A stretch of DNA of 64,000 nt from Rhabdophis nuchalis (lineage: Eukaryota > Chordata > Lepidosauria > Squamata > Natricidae): positions 380,348,419-380,412,418 of the forward strand of contig CM077643.1 in assembly GCA_039707465.1 (NCBI GenBank). The letters are read 5' to 3'. Below are positions 10,942 to 23,541 of the stretch, piece after piece; position 1 is the stretch's first letter, and each line of letters opens with the position of its first letter. Position numbers and translations under genes: made by a program. The notes beneath the pieces were generated by a model that saw only the letters and a list, made by a program, of their open reading frames with translations, was not told the DNA's origin and did no database searches.

Positions 10942-11800
10942 ATAAGGTTTAAGGTTTATTAGTTTTTTATACCGCCCTATTCCCGAAGGACTCAGGACAG
11001 TGTACAGCCAAAGTAAAACAGATATATAAAAGTTAAAAAACTGTTTTAAAAGCATATTAAACAATTTGGCCTCTTAAAATTAAAAAACCAAATAAACCCC
11101 GATTAAAATTAATAAAATTCATTAATAAAAATTCATATTTAAAAATTCATTTTTATGCCACCCTGGCTTATTGGGGAAAAAAAGGTTTTGAGAGCAAAGC
11201 GGAAGGTGCATAAGTCAGGGATAGTTCTTAATTCCGGGGGCAATTCGTTCCAGAGGACAGGTGCTCCCACAGAGAAGGCTATCCCCCTGGGTGTTGCCAG
11301 TCGACATTGTTTAGCTGACGGCACCATGAGGAGACCCTCTCTATGGGAGCGTGCTGACCGGTGGGAGGCTCTCGGTGGCAGAAGGCGATCTCGTAAGTAC
11401 CCAGGTCCTAAGCCATCGAGCGCTTTAAAGATAGTAACCAACACCTTGAATCGCACCCGGAAAACCATCGGAAGCCAGCGTAGCTCACGCAGGAGGGGTG
11501 TTACATGGGAGCGTCACGTCGCCCCCATAATTACCTGTGCAGCCGCATTCTGGACCAGTTGGAGCCTCCGGGTGCTCTTCAAAGGGAGCCCCATGTAGAG
11601 AGCATTGCAGTAGTCCAGACGGGAAGAGACGAGGGCGTGAATGACTGTGCACAGGGCATCCCAATCCAGGAGGGGTGCAACTGGTAGATCAGGTGAACCT
11701 GATAAAAAGCCCCCCTGGCGACAGCCGTCATATGATCTTCCACGGACAGCCGTGCATCCAGGAGGACACCCAGTTGCGAAAATTCAAAAGTAATTGTCTA
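10942..11800 (-). mobile_element. L2 LINE 3' part, reverse orientation
   Basis: The minus strand encodes L2 C-terminal motifs: VFRVRFKVLVTIFKALDGLG, PGYLRDRLLPPRASHR and LWNELPPELRTIPDL. The 3' UTR tail with ATACCGCCCTATTC lies at the left end. Further N-terminal L2 RT sequence continues rightwards to about 11790 with frame breaks. A 147-codon plus-strand ORF here is its antisense shadow. Confidence 0.85.
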
Positions 11801-12158
11801 AAAGAGGGATTCAGAATAAAGTCTCCCATTGTATCAGGTGGCTTCATACCACATGTATCCTTTTTTATCCCATGTGTATCCTTTTTCTGTTCCTGCAACT
11901 TTTAAGCTATGTTTTTTTGAACATGGATTCTTCCAAAAGAATGTAGACACATTTCCAAAAATAGCCAGAATAACATGTCACTGGCACAAGGTGCGTTGAG
12001 CACCCTGTGCTAGAAAGGAATATAGACGGGACTCTTGTTAAGTGCAGTCCAGTTACAATATCTTTCATGCTGACAAATGCTTAAGGAAGCAGAAATGCTG
12101 ACAGCTGGCAACAATCAGAAGTAGCCTGTAAAATAGATAAAATAGCATAGGAGTAGAC

Positions 12159-12415
12159 CAGGGATGAGTACTGGCAGGCACTACTGCCGGTTTGCTTGTG
12201 TGAATGCTATGCGCTTGCGCTTGATGCATAGAGCAATTAAAATTGTTCTGCGTATGTATAGAACTTAAAAACAAGATGGTGGTGTCACTGGCGCCGCCTG
12301 GGGAACAGGTTCATGGGCGTGGCAGGCCTGGGTCATTGCTGGTTCCAGCGACCCAGGCCACCAAACCATTACCCGTTCGGCCGAACTGGTCTGAACTGGT
12401 AGGAATCCACCACTG
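12159..12415. mobile_element. hAT-type MITE with perfect 8-bp duplication
   Basis: GAGTAGAC occurs at 12151-12158 and 12416-12423, flanking an element that starts CAGGGATGAGT and ends ATCCACCACTG. The interior is related in inverted orientation to the element at 51984-52324. An 8-bp duplication and CA..TG ends are hallmarks of hAT insertion. Confidence 0.85.
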
Positions 12416-12423
12416 GAGTAGAC

Positions 12424-14690
12424 AAAATGTTTCACTCTATCCAAAGAAATAAAACCACAAAAAGGGCCATATAAAACTGCTTTTCAGCAGAAGTAGCAGA
12501 GAATTTATAATTCATTCATTTGGAACAGAACTAGTAAACTCATTGGTAGAAGACCTCATTTCTCAATCAGTAAAAGAATCAATGCCCATTTTAATTGTGA
12601 CTTGCTTACAGAGATAGCATTTTGCTTGCTGAGCCAATCTGGGAATGGCAATCTCAGTGCAAGTAAGAGAGCCCTGGGTTATAAAAAATTCAGCCCAACA
12701 GTGGTTCTTGATGGGTGAGATTTAGAAGCTGACTAAGGTGATACATATCATGAGTCATGCAAATTTTAACACTTTAGAGCTTACTGCAAATTATAAATAG
12801 AATAACTACTTGCCATAAATATACAAATAGTCTCAGGAAAAGTGATCTTTTCACTTTTATCACAGTGAGATTCACGTTCTTTGACAACATGATTGTTGGG
12901 ACTTAAAATATGAAAGAAGATTCAGTTAGCTTGGGACTAAAATTATATCATTATTTTTGCAGAGTACTTGAATGCTTAATAATGCTTAATAAACTGGGAC
13001 AAAATGTGGGGCATTCTTGAAGATTTTTAAATGATGGTTGAATGGCTCCTTTCAAAGGTAGGATTGACAAAAGTGGGCTGCAATGATCCAGGTGAACACT
13101 GGATGGCAACAAAGAGGATTTTCTGAGTAGTCTGCTTTTTGTAATCTAGATTTTGTAACCCTAATTGAGAGCAACATATTTCTTATTGTGTTTTTCTTTA
13201 GCTTAAATGCATGATGATATGATTTTGTTTTGAAATATCCAGCTCTCTCCTGATAAAGGAAAGTGCCTGCTCCAATTGCTGCTCTGGATTTTCTTAGAAA
13301 GGGGAATAGGCCACGCAGCTGGGATTTGCATCTGCTGGACCTTCTACTCATAGACATTTGTCTGGCTCTTGTTCCTGGCTCCATCCCAGGTTTCTCTGAG
13401 CTCTGGGCTAGGAAATGTTTGTCCCTCTTTCTCATCCCCCCCTGAAATGTTTTTAGCATGATATTTTAAGACTGTATGGTGATACGGCCAAGCTGCCGCC
13501 GCTGCTGCTCTCAATACAAATGTCACCTCTTCGCTTGACTCCTTGCTACTGGGGAAATGGTTAGAATTGGGTGAAATGGCCTTTCAAGATGGCAAGTGCT
13601 TTGTCTTTTGGGGTAAACCTTCAACGATGATGTTTGTTCAACTGGCCTAGCCTGGAGACCCCTCTAACCCACCCTCTTTCTTTTGAAAAGCTGCTGAGGC
13701 TCCAGGGCAGACTTTGCATTCTTCACCCTTCACCATAGCAATTTATGAAACCCTTATGTAGCTTTCATCAGGTCCCGTTTATATGTACACTTGTACACAC
13801 GACCTCTCATTCCTCCTTTTCATCTTGGCATGCAGACTTTCTTCATTTGCTTTGGAGAGATACCAGCACATACACCAAAGTCCCATTTTCCAGGAAGCCT
13901 CTGTTTTCCTTCTCTGTAGCAGTGCCTGCCCTCCAGAATGAGATTTCCCCTGAGATTTGAATGGCCCCCAACTCTGTTTTCCATCCAGGCCTTCAACTGG
14001 GGAAAGGGAGACCCTTCACTCTATCATGTTTGCCACTTTTTTCTTTATTATGTTAATTTCTTTGCTTGATAGTTGTGAGACAAAGTCATTGAGAGTTGGG
14101 CAGTGTACAAGTTTATTACTATTATTATTTACTCCGCTCCTTGTTCCACATTACCCTCATGAGAGCATCCAACAGAAGCTATTTTTCACTAGGCAGCCTT
14201 GAATGTCCCATTGCTAAAATTATTTTTTCTATCCCCAGATGCCTTCTTTATTTTTCCTCCCCTCTCTGCTTCCTCCGTCTTTCCCAGCCTTTAAGTCTTA
14301 CATGGTCCTTCTCACTTTGAGGATGAACATGCCCTGGTAAATGTCAGTCCAAGGAGTTGCATCACACCATTTCTCAATTAAATGGTCACATGCTGAAGCA
14401 CATAATGAAATTAAAGCAATGCAAACAATAAAACTGCAGAGATAAATTGCAGCGCTATTGTGGAAGGACAGCTAGATTAATCTATGGTTATGAAAATAAG
14501 AGTCTGGTAGTACTTTTTGAGGCCAGACATTGTATTAAAAGGCATAAGCTTTCGTGAGCTGCAGTTCATTTCATCAAATGCATGGAGTGACTTAACTACA
14601 TTGGGATGAAATGGGGAGGGGAATACAGACTGTTTATGAAGGCTGTATGGAAGTCAAATTATAGGTACATTATCAATTAACAATTGTAAT
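12424..14690. other. no gene seen; apparently unique sequence
   Basis: Short open frames occur on both strands (for example 13052-13459 minus), but none has recognisable domains or splice context. At 14505-14600 there is a short piece containing AAGGCATAAGCTTTCGTGAG, similar in inverted form to 59975-60040, so an old repeat crosses there. Confidence 0.5.
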
Positions 14691-14691
14691 A

Positions 14692-14832
14692 CAGGTAGTC
14701 CCTATCTTACGATCACAAAATTTATGTTGCTAAGCAAGACATTTGTTAAGTGAGTTTTGCCACATTTTACGACCTTTCTTTCCACATTTGTTAAATGAAT
14801 TACTACAGTTGTTAAATTAGTAACACTTTTAC
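14692..14832. mobile_element. partial TA-type MITE, CAGGTAGTCC family
   Basis: TA is followed by CAGGTAGTCCCTATCTTACG and the family interior (TTGCTAAGCAAGACATTTGT, TTGTTAAATTAGTAACA). The right half is missing. Confidence 0.65.
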
Positions 14833-15560
14833 CCTATTCTGAGTAATTTATGCAGATTTCAGAAGCTTTGCATAAAAGGAAGAACATGCTATGGCACCTC
14901 TAGCCTGGTGTGGAAAATTGTTGCAGCACATGATGGAGTAATTTGGAAAATTGTTGGGGTAAATATGGGCAAAATAGACATCTGTGTTTGTTGCAGTGTT
15001 TTGTTCTCACATTAATATCCTGTTTCTGGTTATTTGTGAGAATCTATTTCTGGCTGATTGGTTGTCTATATGCAAATATGAGTCTCCTACCAAATGCTGG
15101 CTGTTGTCCAGTATTGTTTATAGCTTATTAATCATGTGTTTTGAGTTGTGTGAACTATAAACTGTGGCTGCCAACCAGTGGTAATCTGTGGTTCTGTTTT
15201 TGTGGTCTGTTTTTTAATTGGCCCTCCTGGGAAAATGATCTTGCTCTATTTATTTGTTTACTGATTTCTCTAGATGGGTTGATAGTCTCCTAAACGGCTA
15301 GTTTAATTTCATCAGTTGAGCATCCTTGTCAGAACAAACACAATTGCAACAAAGATCCTGGCTACAGACAATAGTGTTTTGTTGTTGAGACTGTATTCCC
15401 CTTCCTCATGCTGAGATTGAGAAAGCCAGTTGTTTTCTTCTGTGAGGATGTGGCCCCGCAGTCTTTCCTCTCTGCCCCCACGACTGCTTTATCCCCAGCC
15501 ACAGATGCCTGCAGTGGACCCTTCCTTTCCTTAACCAGCCTTCATTATCTATTTATATAG
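14833..15560. other. no gene seen
   Basis: This is AT-rich sequence with short open frames only. I recognise nothing in it. Confidence 0.45.
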
Positions 15561-15562
15561 AA

Positions 15563-15563
<1 letters not shown>

Positions 15564-15619
<56 letters not shown>
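15564..15619 (+). repeat. (GT)n microsatellite
   Basis: This is an uninterrupted dinucleotide run of about 28 GT units. It is followed by TTGCAACATAACTCTGGAAC and, to about 15970, a low-copy interspersed sequence ending AACGCTGGGTTATC. I suspect the latter is a transposon remnant (possibly Helitron-like) but cannot name it. Confidence 0.9.
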
Positions 15620-16236
15620 GCAACATAACTCTGGAACGTGTGGAGCAATTTCAACCAAACTTGGTACATAGATGACTTACTCTCTGGGAACAAATAAAGT
15701 GGGGGTAAGACACCCTTAAAATCCCTTGGGGTGTGTGTTCTGTTAAGATACAGCCTGTTGTGCCTTAAAATAGCTTTTATTATACTGCCTTAAAATGGCT
15801 TCTACTGTAGCCACGTGCAGTGGAGTTGCCATGGTAACGGCTGCCCAGTACTCCACAAGGGGGCTCCCTCTGGTAAGGAGGAAATCCAACATTAGAAATT
15901 ACTGGACATTTCTCCCCCATAAATAAATAACCAGGCAACGCTGGGTTATCAACTATCTTCAATAAATGCCAGTCGGCAGGGGCAGGGAAGTTATTCTTCA
16001 GCCACAAAGAATAGAATTGCTGGATATCAAACAAGTTTAGCTGTGTATCCAATTCAGCTCCTAGAAATGGGAAAGTAAAGTGAAAGGATGAGAAGTGGTT
16101 GTGAAGAGGAATTCCTTTAGGCACAGCTAAGATTGTGGGAGGGGAACATTTGCTAGATATCCTTCTACCAACCCACTTCTTATTTTAGTGTGACCAGAAT
16201 GTTGCTATTGTGTTTGAGCATGTTGTGCATCTGATT

Positions 16237-16506
16237 CAATGGTGGGTTCCAGATTCCGTTCCAACGCGCGCATGCATCCTACCTGTCAGCGAGGCTTTCA
16301 CAAGCCTCCGCGACGCTCCAGCTGCTCAGCAGAGAGTCTCTCAGGCGCTGTATGTGCCATGTGCGTGCACGGAAGCACAAAAAGCATAAAACACCGGTAA
16401 GGAGCTCGGGTGGGCCCTCCGGAGCACTGTACCGGAACAGTATCCGGTGTTCCGGGCTGGCTCCGGTGTGCCCATACTGGGGCGTACCACCTGCAACCCA
16501 CCACTG
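16237..16506. mobile_element. hAT-type MITE with perfect 8-bp duplication
   Basis: ATCTGATT at 16229-16236 is repeated at 16507-16514. The element starts CAATGGTGGGTT and ends AACCCACCACTG, so its termini are inverted repeats. The interior is GC-rich with alternating CGCGCG. Confidence 0.88.
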
Positions 16507-16514
16507 ATCTGATT

Positions 16515-17390
16515 GCACCATACTTACCGTCTAGCTTGAATGACCTCCTGTATTTAGCTAAAGAGTGGCAGGGCAGGGCTTTCTAGCAAATGTGAGATTT
16601 GTCATAACTTTCTTTTTAAAGACCCACCTACTGTATACACCAGGCATTATTCTATGCAGAATTAATCCTGCAGATGTCCTGTAGGGGACAGGCCCTAAAA
16701 ACCCTGGCTGGCATCTTCCCCAAAAAGATCTTATAAGAAGAGCAGGAAGAAAGACAAGGGAGAAGACAGGAGGAGGATGAAGGGATTGGCCATGGCCCCA
16801 TCTGGAGGTCAAGCATTTGCAATCGTAACTCCGGGAATGTGTTGGGAGGATTAGTCAGACCTCCTAGAGCAGTGTGCCTATCAGTTGGTTATCATCAAGC
16901 AGGGGATTCTGTTCTCATGAGTAGGCCTGAGCGTACTTAAATAACTTCTGAGAATGTCCACTTATGACATGTTAATTGTTTGTTGATGGCCTACCTGTGC
17001 AATGCTGTATGGTAGAAGCCAGGAAGGCTGGAGAAGGAAGATAAAGAAACTATGAGGAAGGGCTCCTGAAGAAGAGAAACAAATACTTCCCATAAGGGGA
17101 CTCTTTTGTTAGATGACCCTTGTGTAAAAGTGGAGGATCCCCGTGAGTCTCTGCTACCTTCAGGAGTCCTCTCAATGTTTCCTCAATACATGGAGTTTAA
17201 TTAGAATTAACTTGTCTTCTCAGCTCACCCAATCCACTGAACCCTAAGGAAACCAAAAGGACTGGATTTACACAGTGTGCTAAGCCCTAACCTGTCCATG
17301 ATTAACACTACTCAAATTTAGTATACTGTACAAATGCAACTGCTGAATCATTACATTAAAAAAGGAGTCCCTGTGGATTTTACTCTGCTA
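16515..17390. other. no gene seen
   Basis: Only short open frames occur here, none recognisable and none with splice context. Confidence 0.45.
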
Positions 17391-17394
17391 ATCA

Positions 17395-17875
17395 TTGCCG
17401 ACTAAATGGGGCAGTGCTCGTCTCCATTTCAAGACCATTGAGCCAGCACTGTCATGTCTGTGGTCATGTGGCCAACATGATGTCAGGGAGCGCTGTTACC
17501 TTCCCACTATAGTGGTACCTATTTATCTACTCTCATTTGCATGTTTTTGTATTTATTTTTATTTATCCATCCATCCATCCATCTATTTATTTTGTGATAT
17601 TTATGTTATGTAGTATATATTAGAGGTGATGACCCTTTGAGATCTGTGTGCAACAAAATTTCATTTTAATGTATGCTGATTATTGTACATTCAAAGTGGC
17701 AATTAAGTTATTCTAAGTCGAAATCTTGCCTGCTTTCAAAATGCTAGGTTGACAGTAGCCAAAGCAAGCATGGGAGCTCATCCCGCCATGTGATGATCGG
17801 GTTCGAACATGGACTGCCGGCTGTCCAGCTGACTAGCCCAGTGTTTTAACAGCAGAGCCACTGAGCCACCCGAAT
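17395..17875 (-). mobile_element. tRNA-headed SINE (same family as 49540-49905), diverged
   Basis: It shares GGTCATGTGGCCAACATGA, GCGCTGTTACCTTCCCAC and AAATGCTAGGTTGACAG in the same order as the better copy at 49540-49905. At the right end, read on the minus strand, it has a tRNA-like head with a degraded B box. A (CATC)n stretch at about 17566-17585 has expanded inside it. Confidence 0.65.
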
Positions 17876-17879
17876 CTTT

Positions 17880-18840
17880 AAATGCCTTGGTTTATATAAA
17901 GGCAGCTGCCTAGTAGTAGCATGGCGGCCTTAACTGCATGGTGCAGAAAGCAATCGCATGCATAGGGGTACCAATGGCGAGTATGAACACATAGGCACGG
18001 CCAGTCTTGATCTGGTACATGGCTAGGCATATGTGTCAAATATCCTATGGAAGTCTGTTTAATTAGAATCACAGGATCCAGTGTTTCAGTGTCTATATAT
18101 AAATTTCCTGCCATCCTTCCCATTCCACAATGCAAGAGAAATGCAAGGAAATTGGCCACTATAGAAAACTTTGATAGCCTTCTTAAAGGCAGCAGCTGCC
18201 GGATTCACATATCTAAGGAGAATCTCAAAGGAAAAGGATAAAGGAAAGCCTCTAAGAATAGGAGGAAGTACAGGAAAAGGAATCCTCCTGGGCTGATGGT
18301 GGAAAGAAGAAACGACAATACAGTACCTGAATTCCACATCACCTAGGTTAAACCACCAACATTGTGCTTAAAAAGGGACAATATGTCCCATCTGTATAAA
18401 CACAACTGTATCAGACATACATGGGTGTAATAGGATGATGAGATGAAGGCAGGGGTGAGGAACCTGTGGCTCCCAAGCTCCCTTTGAGCATTGTAGCTTT
18501 CTGATTGTGGCTGCTGAAAACTGATAGCATAATTTCCTGCCTTTTGAAGTGAGAAATGGATGCAGACAGATGCCTCACATAGGCATATCATAGCTAAAAA
18601 GAATAAAACCTCTAAAACTTCTTCCAAAGTCTTGGCCCTTGTGAAAAGTGAAGGGCCATCCACTTGTGACCCCTTCACCTTTCTCTCCCAAGCTGTTAAG
18701 GGTGACTTTTGGTCCCTTTGACAAGTTAAAATTGGCCTGTTCTTGGAACTGTCTCCAAGATACCATGGAAAAGATGGTTTAGGAGGAGAGATTTGAAAAA
18801 TTTAAGAAAAGTGTCCTCAAAGAAGCATTCTTAAAGATAG
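17880..18840. other. no gene seen
   Basis: Short open frames of 60-111 codons occur on both strands without family resemblance. Confidence 0.45.
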
Positions 18841-18848
18841 TTCCAGAG

Positions 18849-19105
18849 CATTGGTGGGAGCCAATTTTTTTTACTACCAGTTCTGTGGGCGTGGTTTGGT
18901 GGGCATGGTATGGTGGGCATGGTTTGGCGGGCGTGGCAGGAGAAGGTTACTGCAAAATCCCCATTCCCTCCCAATAAGCTGGGACTCGGGAGGCAGAGAA
19001 TAGCTGGGGTCAGTCAGGTGTGTTATTTACTGGTTCTCCAAACTACTCAAAATTTCTGCTACTGATTCTCCAGAACTGGTCAGAACCTGCCGAATACCAC
19101 CTCTG
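18849..19105. mobile_element. hAT-type MITE with perfect 8-bp duplication
   Basis: TTCCAGAG occurs at 18841-18848 and 19106-19113. The element begins CATTGGTGGGAGCCA and ends ATACCACCTCTG. Its interior (TTTTTTTTACTACCAGTTCT, a GGTGGGCATGG repeat, GGTTCTCCAAACTACTCAAA) is shared with the elements at 21125-21359 and 62544-62760. Confidence 0.88.
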
Positions 19106-19117
19106 TTCCAGAGGCTG

Positions 19118-19514
19118 CAAAGGGGAAAAATTGAGCCCAAAATGTCTGTGGCTAAGTGAGACAGCTGTCAAGTGAATTTTGCCCCATTTTACAACCTTTC
19201 TTCCCACGGTTGTTAAGTGAATCACTGCAATTGTTAAGTTAGTAACATGGTTGTTAAGTGAATCTGGATTCCCCATTAACTTTGCTTGTAAGAGGGTCGC
19301 AAAAGGTGATCCACATGACTCCTGGTCACTACAACCATCATAAATATGAGTCAATTGCCAAGCATCTGAATTTTGATCATGTGACCATGAAGATGCTGCA
19401 ATGGTCATAAGGTGAAAAACAGTCATAGGTCACTTTTCTCAGTACTGTTGTAACTTCGATAAATGAATTGTGAATTACAGAATTACAATTTTGTTGTAAG
19501 TCAAAGAGTACCCA
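19118..19514. mobile_element. TA-type MITE, CAGGTAGTCC family (left end lost)
   Basis: The family interior is clear (TTGAGCCCAAAATGTCTGTG, TTGTTAAGTTAGTAACATGG, CATGTGACCATGAAGATGC). The right end is GTAAGTCAAAGAGTACCCA followed by TA. It sits immediately left of a second copy of the same family at 19533. Confidence 0.7.
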
Positions 19515-19532
19515 TATAACTTTAGTCACATA

Positions 19533-19911
19533 TAGGTAGTCCTCAACGTACGACCACAATTGAGCCAAAATTCATGTTGCTAAATGAGTATTAAGTGAGT
19601 TTTGCCCCATTTTGTGACTTTTCTTGCCACATTTGTTAAATGAATCACTGCAGTTATTAAATTAGTAACATGGTTGTTAAATGAATCTGCTTTCCCCAAT
19701 GACTTTGCTGGTCAGAAGGTCGCAAAAGGGGATCATATGACCCCGGGACACTGCAATGGTCATAAGTATGAACCAATTGCCAAGCATTCAAATCATATGA
19801 CTGTGGACTGCTTCAAGGTTATGAGTGTGAAGAAAGGTCATAAGTCACATTTTTCAATGTCATAACTTAGAACTGTCACTAAATGAACTGTTATAAGTCA
19901 AGGACTACCTG
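19533..19911. mobile_element. TA-type MITE, CAGGTAGTCC family, complete
   Basis: The left terminus TAGGTAGTCCTCAACGTACG and right terminus AAGTCAAGGACTACCTG are inverted repeats. Both are flanked by TA (19531-19532, 19912-19913). The interior is itself arranged as inverted GGTCATA/TATGACC motifs. Confidence 0.78.
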
Positions 19912-19913
19912 TA

Positions 19914-20410
19914 TTTACATCATTTTGCATCTCTTGATTCTCTTCCTATTAGTGTGAAAATAACAAGTAAAGTACAGCTATCCCAACCCTTTTTGTAAGC
20001 CTATCCCTGATGTTGTTTTCCCTGGATTTTATCATAGTTAAACAACCCGAAATGTTTACTTGCTGAATGGAAGAGAAAGAAAGGGCCATCATCTATCTTC
20101 AGTTAATGCAGTTGTAGGTATAACATTTGTACTATTACCAGATAATCTCCATGCCTGTGATCACACGACATTTTCTCTGTTTAGCAACTGAGGTGACTTA
20201 TTTCTGGTTTAGAAATAATGCAATAATGCAAATAACGCAACTAAAGATTATGAGGTTTATTTTCCATCTATATTGTAGGAATTGCATGGAACTTGGAGTT
20301 TGGCCACATTCCCATTGTTGGGAATTTCAGACTTCTAGATACTGAGCCATGGTATTATGACATATTTTTAGCGTTCATCACTGAATAAAATTGTAAGCAG
20401 AGGACGTCAC
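19914..20410. other. no gene seen
   Basis: This is AT-rich sequence with short open frames only. Confidence 0.45.
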
Positions 20411-20414
20411 TTTA

Positions 20415-20648
20415 AGAATAGCACTAACACTAACACTTAGACTTGTATACTGCTTCATAATGCTTTACAGCCCTCTCCAAGCGGTTTACAGAGTCAGCAT
20501 ATCACCCCTAATAATCTGGGTCTTCATTTTACCAACCTTGGAAGGATGGAAGGTTGAGTCAATCTTGTGCCATTCGGGATCAAACTTCTGGCAGTCAGCA
20601 GAGTCAACCTGCAATACTGCATTCTAACCACTGCACTACCATGGCTCA
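20415..20648 (-). mobile_element. Sauria-type tRNA SINE
   Basis: On the minus strand it runs from a tRNA-like head (GTAGTGCAGTGGTTAGAATG) through GACTCAACCTTCCATCCTTC to TAAACCGCTTGGAGAGGGCT and a tail with TATACAAGTCTAAGTGTTAG. This is the order of Sauria SINEs, found across squamates. Confidence 0.85.
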
Positions 20649-21055
20649 TAAGAATTTGTTATCCAGTATTAGACTCATGGCCATATTCACATATTATGTC
20701 TTATCAAATGATACCAAATTAACTCATTTTCTGGGCTCCAATCATATGATAATTCATAAAGTAAGCAAATAAGTTAGATCTTCACAACATAAAGAGTCCA
20801 CAAAAGCACCACCCAAGGCTAACACTAACTGAATGTAGTACGTCCAACTGTGTCTACTAAGGTTTTAATAACATTGGATAACAGCTGCCATTAATCTAGC
20901 ATCTTACTTCTCTCACTGGCCAATTAGAAACCATTCTCCCGTTAGTATAGTGTTTTAATCCCAGGTTCCTTCTGCATCTGTGAATTCTACATTTCATCAC
21001 AATTAATAGCCGTTGAGAAAACTCTTATCCTCCATGAATTTGTCTTATTCCTCTA
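20649..21055. other. no gene seen
   Basis: Only short open frames occur here. Confidence 0.4.
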
Positions 21056-21124
21056 AAGCACCTTTCTGGCTTTGCGGACTGGAGGGAGGGGTGGCGAAGG
21101 GATGGTGGGTGAGTGCCCACGCAC

Positions 21125-21359
21125 CAGTGGTGAAATTCAATTTTTTTTACTACCGGTTCTGTGGATGAGGCTTGGTGGGCGTGGTGTGACTTGATGGGTA
21201 TGGCTTGGTGGGCATGGCAGGGGAAGGATACTGCAAAATCTCCATTCCAACCCCACTCTAGGGCCAGCCAGAGGTGGCATTTGCCGGTTCTCTGAACTAC
21301 TCAAAATTTCCACTATAGGTTCTCCAGAATCTGTCAGAACCTGCTGGATTTCCCCCCTG
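21125..21359. mobile_element. hAT-type MITE with perfect 8-bp duplication
   Basis: CCACGCAC occurs at 21117-21124 and 21360-21367. The ends are CAGTGGTGAAATTCAATTTT and a degraded ATTTCCCCCCTG. It interrupts an older element whose two parts (about 21065-21116 and 21368-21500) match the element at 55627-55866. Confidence 0.88.
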
Positions 21360-21879
21360 CCACGCACGCAGCTCCATTTGCACAAGTGGTGGAAATGTGC
21401 GTCTGCCACTCATGCAAAGGGAGCTTCGTGTGTGTGCTTATCCACAGCTTCCTCAACCCGGTTCCAATGGGCTCTGATCCATACTGGGCCCCAGGCTGGG
21501 CCTTAAAGTCATCAATGCTCAATTATTGCCTCATGTTGTGGCAGGAAAATCATCAGTTTAGCTATATGTTATTGATAGCTATTCCTATTTTTTGTATCTT
21601 CAATTATTAACTAAGCCAAAATTTTACTAGTGTAAGAAAAGGAGATAAAATTACTTTTGTGCCTTCATTTTTTCATTATAGAGTCTTGTGGACGATATCC
21701 TTCTAGCCCTATGATGCTGGCCTTGACTTTTTTTTTTAATGCCATGATGAAGTTTGCTAGTTTCCATAGCATAAAACACACTAGCCAAAACCACAATAAG
21801 AGCAAAGAGAACCAGAAGGACAAGTCCCAGTTGTGCTGTCAGCTCTATTGATCAACATAGAAAGGTCTACAGTAGGTTA

Positions 21880-22045
21880 ATTTAATGCAATGCAATGCAA
21901 TGCAATGCAATGAAATACAATACAATAAAATACAATAAAATATAATAAAATACAATAGCAGAGTTGGAAGGGACCTTGGAGGTCTTCTAGTCCAACCCTC
22001 TGCCTAGGCAGGAAATCCTATACCATTTCAGTTCAGGTTCTATTA
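21880..22045 (-). mobile_element. CR1 LINE 3' end with variable AATAC-like tail
   Basis: GCAGAGTTGGAAGGGACCTT then TCTTCTAGTCCAACCCTCTG and TACCATTTCAG form the reverse complement of the CR1 3' end. The tail at 21880-21957 is a run of AATGC/AATAC/AATAA pentamers. Confidence 0.85.
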
Positions 22046-23215
22046 AAGTATGCCACTGCAAAAAAACCTCTGAATTTGTTCTGCCTATATTGTGTGTAAG
22101 TTTGTTACTTTCTATAATGTCTCCTTTCCCTCCTTCTTTAGAAACCTTTTCTTTATACTTTGGTTTTGTCCCCTAGGTTCTAAATGCTACTTGCAACTTT
22201 CAGCCTTCTAAGTTTCAACTCATATCATATTCTCATCTGCACAGCCACCTTGATTCTCCCCAGAAAAATAAAAGGAAAAAGAGGGAATTTTGTGCCTTCT
22301 AAAATGGAAGAAAGGAGAAAACCCAGATTGATTTTCCATAATTAATGCCTTGACCATGAGCCGAAAACCTAGTTTCTCCAAATGTTGCTGAACTACAACT
22401 TCCAGTATTCCTAATCACTGCACATACAAGCTTTGACTCTTGAGAACTGTGGGTCAGCACTATTTGAAAGACAGTAAATATGTATGAAAATTGTTATCTT
22501 ATTAATATGATGATGTGTCTCATATAGGCATCTACAGTAGTTCAAGATATTGATTATACTGTATTACATGAGGTGGGATCCAAGAGGAAATTGCCTATAG
22601 TGCAGAGGATAACTAACACTGCAATCAGAGATGGAGGGGAGCTGTGAGAAGCTCCAGTTGACAGGAACAACTGAAGCCCTGTCCTACCTAAACCATCCAT
22701 TGTCAAATATTATTCGAGATAACATACAAGTGTCTTGAAGAAGTATCTTAAAGAAGTGTCTTCGCGTGTAAACATAAACTATGTATTTTGAAAATTTGTA
22801 GATGTCAATATAAAGTTTGCACAGTATGGTTAAAAAGATAAGAGGAAAGGTGTGTTATATAAATTCTAAATCCAGCCAATTAATTCAGAGGGGTTTAGAT
22901 TTGGATACTTCTTTGGACTAAACATTTGCCCGAAAATTAACTTGCCACAATTTCATGAAAACGGTGTAATTGAGACTAAACTTCCCTTCCAGTATGTGTG
23001 ATTACTATGAAGTTGAACAAGAACTCTGAATATTTCACTGGATGAGATTTCTCATTCCATCTTCATTTCTGTTTCAGTTTGTAACCCTCCCTCCCAGCCA
23101 CACAATACACGCAAAGGGGACAATATTCAAGCAAGCACATATAATCCCCCATACCTGCTAGCAGCTGTCCAACAGTAATAATTTATTGATTTCATTCTGG
23201 GCAGAATTTTTTAAA
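22046..23215. other. no gene seen
   Basis: This is AT-rich unique-looking sequence with no open frame of note. Confidence 0.45.
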
Positions 23216-23220
23216 AAGGC

Positions 23221-23264
23221 AGAAAGAAAGAACAGAAGGAAGGAAGGAAGGAAGGAAGGAAGGA

Positions 23265-23308
<44 letters not shown>

Positions 23309-23310
23309 AA
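23221..23310 (+). repeat. (GGAA)n/(GAAA)n microsatellite
   Basis: This is a pure-purine tract of AGAA, then GGAA, then GAAA tetramers, about 90 bp long. Confidence 0.9.
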
Positions 23311-23541
23311 TAACAGGCTTTGGTGACCTTGTGAATTGAAAGCATAGTCATCAAATGACTGTCAGTGTTATCTGCGGTGGTCTTTGGTGCCGACACAGAA
23401 AGGTGCTCTGATTAGGGAAGGGGCACAATAGGTCAACTATGTGATGTAGACAAGGCCAAAGCTGTATTCATCAAGCTGTATTTTCATTTAATTCATTGTT
23501 TTGATTTATGCCATACATGGAACTGTAAACTTCCTATATAG

